Below, piece by piece: positions 24,099 to 30,123 of a DNA stretch of 30,123 nucleotides. The number at the start of each line of letters is the position of its first letter. Positions within the stretch are counted from its first letter, which is position 1. A program made the position numbers and the translations under genes. The DNA is from Bacteroidales bacterium UBA1182 (GTDB lineage Bacteria > Bacteroidota > Bacteroidia > Bacteroidales > Bacteroidaceae): the NCBI GenBank assembly GCA_002310015.1, contig DBYQ01000086.1:1-30123 (forward strand). The letters run 5' to 3'. The notes under the pieces were generated by a model. That model was not told the DNA's origin. It did no database searches and saw only the letters and a program-made list of their open reading frames with translations.

Positions 24099-24961
24099 CG
24101 TTTAGCGAACAGTCCCATAAGAGCCTTGACATAATCCTGATCCGTACGGACCGACACTGAATCCACATGACTGCGGGTAAGATAGTCCTTACATCTCAAA
24201 GTATTATCCTCAAACCACTTATGGTGAGTATTACGTACCGTTGCCGATGATGTATCAACATACATCTCCTGCCCTGTCTCGGAATCATACAGCTTCATGA
24301 GACCCACGTCAGGAAGTTCTTCCATACGCCTGTCATAAACGCGTATCGCCACGATATCATGCTTGCTGTTTGCTATGGTGAGCGCGTTCCTGTAATCATG
24401 GGCATCAATGAAATCACTCAACAGGAATGCAGTGCAACGTTTCTTTACGGCTCCGGTAAGGAATTCCAGAGGGACGGTAATGTCTGTGGCATTGCTCTCC
24501 GGCTGGAAATCAAGCAGTTCACGTATAAGATAAAGAATATGCTTGCGTCCTTTCTTGGGCGGTATGAACTTCTCTATACGGTCACTGAAGAACAGCAGCC
24601 CCACCTTATCATTGTTCTCAATGGCGGCAAATGCCAGCGTGGCGGCAATCTCGGTAACCATCTCACGTTTCATCATCACCTGGGTACCAAAGTTCAGGCT
24701 GTTTGACACATCCACCATCAGCATCACCGTAAGCTCACGCTCCTCTTCAAACACCTTTGAGTAGGGCTTGTTCATACGGGCGGTAACATTCCAGTCAATA
24801 TCACGGGGCTCGTCACCGTACTGGTACTCACGCACCTCACTGAATGCCATACCACGACCTTTAAAGGCGGTATGGTACTGACCGGCAAAAATGTTACTGG
24901 ACAGACCGCGGGTCTTTATCTCAATCTTCCGGACCTTTCTTATCAGTTCATTTGTTTCCAT
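24092..24961 (-). CDS. DUF58 (VWA-like) protein
   Basis: A 289-residue cytoplasmic-type protein of the DUF58 family. The diagnostic region runs from GMAFSEVREYQYGDEPRDIDW through NVTARMNKP, and a VWA-like MIDAS motif DVSNS follows. DUF58 genes typically lie next to moxR and VWA genes, and the protein is believed to partner the MoxR ATPase, but the reaction is unknown. It starts 26 bases after moxR. No membrane segment is seen. The stop codon lies inside an AATTCTCAATT repeat unit. Confidence 0.9.
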   Translation of the reverse strand: METNELIRKVRKIEIKTRGLSSNIFAGQYHTAFKGRGMAFSEVREYQYGDEPRDIDWNVTARMNKPYSKVFEEERELTVMLMVDVSNSLNFGTQVMMKREMVTEIAATLAFAAIENNDKVGLLFFSDRIEKFIPPKKGRKHILYLIRELLDFQPESNATDITVPLEFLTGAVKKRCTAFLLSDFIDAHDYRNALTIANSKHDIVAIRVYDRRMEELPDVGLMKLYDSETGQEMYVDTSSATVRNTHHKWFEDNTLRCKDYLTRSHVDSVSVRTDQDYVKALMGLFAKRN

Positions 24962-24987
24962 ACTAAACTGATTATAAAGAGGTTAGA

Positions 24988-25983
24988 TTAAGGTACTTCA
25001 ACCTTGTTCAAGATGCGGCTTACAAGCTCGTCCTGAGTCACGTTGGTAGCCTCGGCCTCATAAGTAAGGCCAATGCGGTGACGCAGTACATCATGTGCTA
25101 TGGCACGAACATCCTCAGGTACCACATAACCTCTGCGCTTGATGAATGCATAAGAGCGGGCTGCAAGAGCCAGGTTTATGGATGCACGCGGTGAACCGCC
25201 AAATGATATAAGTTCCTTTATATCCTTGAGTCCGTATTTATCGGGATAACGTGTAGCAAACACGATATCGGCTATGTATTGCTCAATCTTCTCATCCAGA
25301 TAAACCAGGTCAACCACCTTACGGGCCTCAATGATGTCATCGGTGCTCATTATTGGCTTCACAGTACCTATCTGATGGTGTATCTGCTGATGAATGATCT
25401 TCTTCTCCTCTTCAATCTTGGGATAGTCAATCACAGCCTTGAGCATGAAACGGTCCACCTGTGCCTCAGGCAGCGGATATGTACCCTCCTGCTCTATCGG
25501 GTTCTGTGTAGCCATAACCAGGAAAGGCTTGGGCAGGCTGAACGTATCACCGCCCAGTGTCACCTGGCGCTCCTGCATGGCCTCCAGTAATGCGCTCTGC
25601 ACCTTGGCCGGAGCACGGTTAATCTCATCGGCCAGGATGAAATTGGCAAATACCGGACCCTTCTTGGGAAGGAATGTCTCATCCTTCTGGCTGTATATCA
25701 TTGTTCCCACCACGTCGGCAGGAAGCAGATCCGGCGTAAACTGTATTCGGCTGAAACTTGCATCTATCAATGAAGCAAGTGTTTTGATAGCAAGTGTCTT
25801 GGCAAGACCGGGAACACCTTCCAGCAGTATATGTCCATCGGAAAGCAATCCTATCAGCAAAGATTCAACAAGATGTTTCTGTCCCACGATAACCTGATCC
25901 ATTCCGGCCATCAGGTTGGTAACGAATGCGCTCTGTTTTTCTATACGCTCATTCAGTTCCTTAATGTCAACATTTTCACTCAT
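24988..25983 (-). CDS. MoxR-family AAA+ ATPase
   Basis: A 331-residue AAA+ ATPase with Walker A GVPGLAKT, Walker B FILADEIN and the downstream AKVQSALLEAMQERQV segment typical of MoxR proteins. MoxR ATPases act as chaperone-like factors that insert metals or mature VWA-containing partners; here the partners are probably DUF58, BatA and BatB. It is the first gene of the Bat run and has the only clear promoter, so it probably sets expression of the whole operon. The start ATG is the only plausible one near the family N-terminus. Confidence 0.92.
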   Translation of the reverse strand: MSENVDIKELNERIEKQSAFVTNLMAGMDQVIVGQKHLVESLLIGLLSDGHILLEGVPGLAKTLAIKTLASLIDASFSRIQFTPDLLPADVVGTMIYSQKDETFLPKKGPVFANFILADEINRAPAKVQSALLEAMQERQVTLGGDTFSLPKPFLVMATQNPIEQEGTYPLPEAQVDRFMLKAVIDYPKIEEEKKIIHQQIHHQIGTVKPIMSTDDIIEARKVVDLVYLDEKIEQYIADIVFATRYPDKYGLKDIKELISFGGSPRASINLALAARSYAFIKRRGYVVPEDVRAIAHDVLRHRIGLTYEAEATNVTQDELVSRILNKVEVP

Positions 25984-26014
25984 AAGATTAATTTATCAAT
26001 TGTCCTTCACAATC

Positions 26015-26044
26015 ATCCCACATGGGATTCTAGTGCCAAATATA
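26015..26044 (-). promoter_or_regulatory. Promoter and leader palindrome of the moxR-bat operon
   Basis: The minus strand reads TATATTTG (26037-26044), a -7 element about 54 bases before the moxR ATG. Just downstream, ATCCCA (26015-26020) and TGGGAT (26023-26028) form a palindrome with a two-base centre in the leader. It may be an operator or a small stem. No clear -33 box is seen. Confidence 0.5.
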
Positions 26045-26128
26045 TGACTATTTGAAAACGGGTATGAACTAAAAAGTTTTAAATTGTATTGTCATCAGTT
26101 AGCGTTAAACATATTTATAACTTGTTTA

Positions 26129-27169
26129 TCACTTTGCAGCAAGTTTGGGAATATTTATTACACTCCCTGCTCCCATATTGTTAAATGAACTCATCTTGTT
26201 ATACTTGGCTATGTAAGGCCAAAGTTTCTTGGTTCCATAATACATGAAAGATATTTTGGCAAGTGTTTCACCATTTTGGACAGTATGCACAGCCAGTTTG
26301 CCTGTAATACGATAGTTCACCGTGTCTGCTTCAGTAAAAAGCGACACACTCTTTGCCATATCTTCCCTGTTAAGGTTGAACTGCTGCTGTACAACCTGAT
26401 CAGATATATCCTTGACAGCAGGTTCCGGTTCCTGTTCCTTAACTACTGATTCAGGATTCTTGTTGACAATGGGCTCTGTCTCCATAAGCGGTTTTTCAAT
26501 ATTCTGGCTCTGTTCGGGAGTAACACTACTACTTGTTAAGGAGGATTTTGTTTCAACAATGGTTGTAACCTGAGCTTTTTCTGCAATCTTATCATCAAAC
26601 ATCGTCAAAAGTTTACAACCTATGATTGGCCAAAGAATATACATGACCAATCCTATCAAAAGAATCAAGGATAGAACCCATGTAATCAATTTCAGCAATA
26701 CACGTGTGCTGCGTTTCTGAGTTATATCCTTTATCTTGGGCTCGTTATCAGTCTGTTCTGAAGTATAATCAGATATCTCAGAATTATCAGACTGCGGTTC
26801 TTCTGAATAACCAGTCTCAATATCATCACCTATTTTCTCTGCCTGCTCTGCTGTAATTTCAACTGTTTCAAATACAGCAAAAGGTTTGTTTATACGTTCT
26901 TTAAGTTCTGCATCAGGTGTAAATGATATCTTCTGATGCCCCTCTATCGTAAACCGTTCACCAGTATTGACATTGACACTCTCACGATCCTCCATCTGGA
27001 GTAGTTTGAATGTACCAAGACCCTTGACCTTTACTAACCCTTCAGCCAATACACCTTGTGATATGATGTCAAAGAAAGCCTTTACAAACTGTTCTGATGC
27101 GGTTTTTGACAATCCACTAATCTGTGCGAACAGATCAGCCAGTTGTGAAAGATTAATCTTACTGTTCAT
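26129..27169 (-). CDS. HU-like domain, membrane segment and LysM domain protein
   Basis: A 346-residue protein with three parts. Residues 1-93 resemble an HU/IHF DNA-binding domain (VKVKGLGTFKLLQ; ESVNVNTGERFTIEGHQKISF). An acidic linker leads to one membrane segment at about 159-184, preceded by KRSTRVLLK, which favours a cytoplasmic N-terminus. A Pro/Glu-rich spacer then reaches a LysM domain at about 292-343 (HTVQNGETLAKISFMYYG to VINIPKL). By topology the HU part would touch DNA and the LysM part would face peptidoglycan. It lies 11 bases after an HU gene, so the two are co-transcribed and could interact. A role linking nucleoid and cell wall is my inference; the domain order is visible. 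Confidence 0.85.
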   Translation of the reverse strand: MNSKINLSQLADLFAQISGLSKTASEQFVKAFFDIISQGVLAEGLVKVKGLGTFKLLQMEDRESVNVNTGERFTIEGHQKISFTPDAELKERINKPFAVFETVEITAEQAEKIGDDIETGYSEEPQSDNSEISDYTSEQTDNEPKIKDITQKRSTRVLLKLITWVLSLILLIGLVMYILWPIIGCKLLTMFDDKIAEKAQVTTIVETKSSLTSSSVTPEQSQNIEKPLMETEPIVNKNPESVVKEQEPEPAVKDISDQVVQQQFNLNREDMAKSVSLFTEADTVNYRITGKLAVHTVQNGETLAKISFMYYGTKKLWPYIAKYNKMSSFNNMGAGSVINIPKLAAK

Positions 27170-27180
27170 ACACGCACCTT

Positions 27181-27453
27181 TTATTTTAGTTTATCCTTGA
27201 GTAGTGAACTAGGCTTGTATGTAAGTACAAGTTTGGGGGGCACCAGCATACGCACTCCGGTAACCGGATTCACTGACACGCGCTCATTCTTTTTCTTAAC
27301 TTCCAGAACTCCAAATCCGGACAGACTCACGGAGTCACCGTTATTCCAAACGCTCTCCATGACTCCAATCAGTGTCTGGACCTGCTCTGCAGCCTGTTCA
27401 GGCGACAAATGGCACTTACCGGATAATTCTGTCAAAAACTGCTTGTTGTTCAT
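27181..27453 (-). CDS. HU/IHF-family DNA-binding protein
   Basis: A 90-residue protein of the HU/IHF family, the usual full length. SLSGFGVLEVKKKNERVSVNP and the following VTGVRMLVPPKLVLTYKPS match the beta-arm region that bends DNA. It lacks any extension. It lies between rimO (10 bases) and the HU-LysM gene (11 bases), so it is translated from the same transcript. It is probably a nucleoid-associated protein or a dimer partner of the HU-like domain downstream; the latter is inference. Confidence 0.9.
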   Translation of the reverse strand: MNNKQFLTELSGKCHLSPEQAAEQVQTLIGVMESVWNNGDSVSLSGFGVLEVKKKNERVSVNPVTGVRMLVPPKLVLTYKPSSLLKDKLK

Positions 27454-27463
27454 ATAGGTCAGT

Positions 27464-28765
27464 TTAATTAGTCTCTACTTTTCCATATAGGTCAAAGGCA
27501 TCGGCCTCAGTTATCATTACGTTGCGGAACTCACCTATAGGCAATTCCACGTCTGCCTTGATAAGCACCTCAGGATCAACCTCCGGTGAGTCAAACTCCG
27601 TACGCCCAACATAGTAGTCACCCTCCAGGCGGTCTATCATCGTCTTGAATCTCTTACCCACCTTTGCGGCGCTTATATCGGCCGATATATCCTGCTGCAC
27701 ACGCATCAGGCGTGACAGACGGGCCTGCTTCACATCATCCGGAACATCGTCTTTATAGTGAATGGCGGAGTATGTACCCTCCACCTCGCTGTATGCAAAG
27801 GCGCCCATACGCTCAAAACGCTGCTCACGCACAAAATCCAGCAATTGGGCGTAATCATCATCGGTCTCACCGGGAAATCCCACCATCAGTGTGGTGCGCA
27901 GGTGTATTCCGGGCACCTCCTCACGGATGCGGGCCAGGAACTCACGTGTCTCCCGGGCCGTGATATTGCGGTGCATGCGCTTGAGCACAGGGTCACTGAT
28001 ATGCTGCAGGGCTATATCCATATACTTGCACACATTATCGCGCTCACGCATTACCGGCAGCAGATCCATGGGGAAATTGTTGGGATAGCCGTAATGCAGA
28101 CGCAGCCACTCCACTCCCGGTATGTCAGACAGACGCTGTACCAGATCGGCAAGCACGGGTTTGTGAGCAATATCCGTACCGTAATACGTAAGGTCCTGGG
28201 CTATCAGCTGAATCTCCTTTACGCCCTTGGCTACCAGCTTACGTGCCTCATCAAGTATATCCTCCTGACTGCGTGAACGGTATTTGCCCGTCATAAGCGG
28301 TATGGCGCAATATGCACATCCGCGGTTGCAGCCCTCAGCAATCTTGAGGTAAGCATAGTGCGGCGGTGTGGTTATGACGCGGTCATTCTCAATCTCTCCG
28401 TGCCATTTGCGGCCCATCTCCTTGAGTATGCCGCCCCAGTCAAACTTGCCGTACCAGCCGTCCACCTCAGGTATCTCAGCCATCAGTTCCTTATGGAACT
28501 TCTGTGAGAGACAGCCCATAACGTATATACGCCCTATCTTACGGGCTTTTTTCAGCTCAGCACACTCCAGTATCATGTTGATTGATTCCTCCTGTGCATC
28601 GCCTATGAAACCGCATGTATTTATTACGACAGTCTCTGCACTCACCTTGTCAGGATCATGCTTCACCTTAAGTCCCTCAGCCCTGAATTGAGCTATAAGT
28701 TTTTCAGAATCAACAAGATTCTTAGAACAGCCTAAAGTGATTATATCAACACTGCCGTACCTCAT
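27464..28765 (-). CDS. rimO: Ribosomal protein S12 methylthiotransferase RimO
   Basis: A 433-residue radical-SAM enzyme that adds a methylthio group to an aspartate of ribosomal protein S12. The N-terminal domain has the three cluster cysteines (TLGCSKN, NTCGF, VMGCLSQ). The radical-SAM CxxxCxxC motif is CNRGCAYC, followed by AIPLMTGKYRSR. A TRAM domain lies at the C-terminus. The frame is open 10 residues further upstream, overlapping ftsY, but the conserved start is MRYGSVDIITLGCSKN, one base after the ftsY stop codon. The sequence SKNLVDSE and the overall length favour RimO over MiaB. Confidence 0.95.
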   Translation of the reverse strand: MRYGSVDIITLGCSKNLVDSEKLIAQFRAEGLKVKHDPDKVSAETVVINTCGFIGDAQEESINMILECAELKKARKIGRIYVMGCLSQKFHKELMAEIPEVDGWYGKFDWGGILKEMGRKWHGEIENDRVITTPPHYAYLKIAEGCNRGCAYCAIPLMTGKYRSRSQEDILDEARKLVAKGVKEIQLIAQDLTYYGTDIAHKPVLADLVQRLSDIPGVEWLRLHYGYPNNFPMDLLPVMRERDNVCKYMDIALQHISDPVLKRMHRNITARETREFLARIREEVPGIHLRTTLMVGFPGETDDDYAQLLDFVREQRFERMGAFAYSEVEGTYSAIHYKDDVPDDVKQARLSRLMRVQQDISADISAAKVGKRFKTMIDRLEGDYYVGRTEFDSPEVDPEVLIKADVELPIGEFRNVMITEADAFDLYGKVETN

Positions 28766-28766
28766 C

Positions 28767-29726
28767 TCATTCCATCTTGAAGAGAGAATCCACAAACTCG
28801 GTCTTGTTGAAGACCTGCAGGTTATCTATTCCCTCACCCAATCCAACATACTTTACAGGCACCTTGAACTGGTCAGATATGCCTATCACCACACCGCCCT
28901 TGGCTGTTCCGTCAAGCTTGGTAATGGCCAGCTGTGTAACATGTGTAGCTAATGTAAACTGCCTGGCCTGCTCAAAGGCGTTCTGGCCGGTAGAGCCGTC
29001 CAGGACAAGCAGAACGTCATCAGGAGCACCCTCCACAACCTTGTTCATCACATTACGTATCTTGGTGAGCTCATTCATCAGGCCCACTTTATTGTGCAGA
29101 CGGCCTGCAGTATCAATCAGGACCACATCCACGCCGTTTGCTACGGCTGAGCTGAGAGTATCGTATGCAACCGATGCAGGGTCAGAACCCATCTCCTGCC
29201 TTATCACCGGCACATCCACCCTGCGTCCCCACTCCTGCAGCTGCTCTATGGCGGCGGCGCGGAACGTATCGGCAGCACCAAGCATAACCTTGAGGCCGCG
29301 TTTCTTGAACTGATATGCCAGTTTGCCTATTGTAGTGGTTTTACCTACACCGTTCACACCCACCACAAGCACCACGTAGGGCTTACGTCCCGCGGGAACG
29401 CTGAACGGCTCCGTATTGTCATCGGGATTATTCTCCACCAGAAGGGCCGATATCTCTTCACGCAGGATATCGTTCAGTTCGGCCGTACCCATGTATTTGT
29501 CACGTGCCACGCGCTCCTGGATGCGCTTTATGATCTTGAGAGTGGTCTCTACGCCTACATCGGAAGTAATGAGAACCTCCTCAAGATTATCCAGCACCTC
29601 ATCGTCAACGGTTGACTTGCCCGCAATGGCACGGGCTATCTTGGAGAATACACTGGTTTTGGTCTTTTCCAGACCCTTGTCAAGGACTTCCTTCTTATCT
29701 TTTGAGAAAAATGAAAACAGACCCAT
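28767..29726 (-). CDS. ftsY: Signal recognition particle receptor FtsY
   Basis: A 319-residue SRP GTPase that docks ribosome-SRP complexes at the membrane. The NG domain is complete: GVNGVGKTTTIGKLA (G1), DTAGRL (G3) and TKLDGTAKGG (G4/G5). The long acidic N-terminal A domain of E. coli FtsY is absent; instead a short amphipathic start MGLFSFFSKDKKE may touch the membrane, as in many bacteria. It is the first gene of the ftsY-rimO-HU-HU/LysM run and has its own -7 element upstream. It follows the rpmG-DUF4295 transcript, from which it is separated by a terminator. Confidence 0.95.
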   Translation of the reverse strand: MGLFSFFSKDKKEVLDKGLEKTKTSVFSKIARAIAGKSTVDDEVLDNLEEVLITSDVGVETTLKIIKRIQERVARDKYMGTAELNDILREEISALLVENNPDDNTEPFSVPAGRKPYVVLVVGVNGVGKTTTIGKLAYQFKKRGLKVMLGAADTFRAAAIEQLQEWGRRVDVPVIRQEMGSDPASVAYDTLSSAVANGVDVVLIDTAGRLHNKVGLMNELTKIRNVMNKVVEGAPDDVLLVLDGSTGQNAFEQARQFTLATHVTQLAITKLDGTAKGGVVIGISDQFKVPVKYVGLGEGIDNLQVFNKTEFVDSLFKME

Positions 29727-29770
29727 AAAAACACTGATGAATACGGCATTTATCCCCCGTACTCAAACTG

Positions 29771-29778
29771 CAAATTTA
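29771..29778 (-). promoter_or_regulatory. Putative -7 element of ftsY
   Basis: The minus strand reads TAAATTTG, about 45 bases before the ftsY ATG and after the terminator at 29834-29865. No clear -33 TTTG is seen. Confidence 0.45.
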
Positions 29779-29833
29779 AGAATTAGTTTTGATTTTACCT
29801 ATTTATATTTAGGCTTAAAAGGGGCATAAGAAC

Positions 29834-29865
29834 AAAAAAGAGCGGCCATCTGACCGCTCTCTTTT
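29834..29865 (-). terminator. Terminator of the rpmG-DUF4295 unit
   Basis: AGAGCGG pairs with CCGCTCT around a short loop. On the minus strand it is followed by a run of six T. It begins about 20 bases after the DUF4295 stop codon. Confidence 0.85.
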
Positions 29866-29885
29866 ATAGTTTCTTATCAAACAAC

Positions 29886-30032
29886 TTACTTGATGGCGTT
29901 CTTAAGCTGTTCGTCAGTTACAATCTGCTCTGTGAACATATAGGCACCGGTCTTGGGTGACTTAACCATCTTGATGACCTTAGCCATTGAAACCTTACCC
30001 TGACGCAGGGTAGCAACTACTTTCTTTGCCAT
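29886..30032 (-). CDS. DUF4295 small protein
   Basis: A 48-residue basic protein, MAKKVVATLRQG at the start and TEQIVTDEQLKNAIK at the end, with the conserved-looking segment KMVKSPKTGAY. This is the DUF4295 family, found in Bacteroidota next to rpmG (L33). Its high lysine content and its neighbours suggest a ribosome-associated protein, but no function is established to my knowledge. It is 13 bases downstream of rpmG and ends just before a terminator. Confidence 0.9.
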   Translation of the reverse strand: MAKKVVATLRQGKVSMAKVIKMVKSPKTGAYMFTEQIVTDEQLKNAIK

Positions 30033-30045
30033 GGTTTAAAACGTA

Positions 30046-30123
30046 TTACTTAATCTCACGATGGATTGTCATCCTCTTGAGAATGGGGTTATACTTTTTA
30101 AGTTCCAGTCTCTCAGGAGTGTT
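30046..30123 (-). CDS. rpmG: 50S ribosomal protein L33 (C-terminal part)
   Basis: The last 25 residues are in view, NTPERLELKKYNPILKRMTI and then HREIK, which is the L33 C-terminus. The gene runs off the right edge of the window, so its start is not seen. The residues TPERLELKKYNP are the L33 family signature. L33 is a small protein of the large ribosomal subunit. It is followed by DUF4295, an arrangement typical of Bacteroidota. Confidence 0.93.
   Translation of the reverse strand, partial: NTPERLELKKYNPILKRMTIHREIK

Overview
This window comes from a member of the Bacteroidales, most like a Prevotella or Bacteroides relative; I cannot fix the genus. The evidence is the Bat/MoxR cluster in the order batA-batB-batC-batD-batE, a DUF4295 gene beside rpmG, a GH10 xylanase lipoprotein, a membrane-anchored AraC-type regulator, and many promoters with the Bacteroidota -7 element TAnnTTTG. 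The mobile-DNA-like content is limited to short intergenic repeats. I saw no tRNA, rRNA, CRISPR array, transposase or prophage gene.

Left part (1-7.2 kb). A non-coding stretch holds a promoter, a short RNA ending in a strong intrinsic terminator, and the promoter of a gene lying off the left edge, all on the minus strand. Next come a GH10 endoxylanase lipoprotein with a Gly/Gln-rich insertion, an acyl-CoA/AMP ligase, a divergent membrane-bound AraC-type regulator (plus strand), and a convergent patatin-like phospholipase carrying a predicted outer-membrane barrel.

Middle part (7.2-16.1 kb). Housekeeping and stress genes: htpG and clpC on the minus strand, each with its own terminator. gyrA and a secreted TPR protein are on the plus strand. 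clpC and gyrA diverge from a 241-bp control region with promoters on both sides. gyrA appears to start at a TTG codon.

Bat region (16.1-26.1 kb, minus strand). One long run of nearly contiguous genes: moxR, DUF58, a BatD-like membrane protein, batA, batB, batC, batD, batE, a PAP2 phosphatase and a small HTH protein. The MoxR AAA+ ATPase, the DUF58 and BatA/BatB VWA proteins, the TPR proteins BatC and BatE, and the BatD proteins are the known aerotolerance (Bat) set, thought to form an envelope complex. Short AT-rich repeats built on AATTGAAA/AATTGAGA units sit at several junctions, often directly at a stop codon. A 41-bp repeat occurs twice. The end of the run holds an elaborate nested inverted repeat.

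Right part (26.1-30.1 kb, minus strand). rpmG and DUF4295 end in a terminator. They are followed by a tight ftsY-rimO-HU-(HU/LysM) run. The last gene encodes an unusual protein with an HU-like DNA-binding domain, a membrane segment and a LysM domain.

The best candidates for under-described biology are the HU-TM-LysM protein, the repeat system inside the Bat operon, the terminated RNA at the left edge, and the low-complexity insertion in the xylanase. No wholly new multi-gene system is evident.
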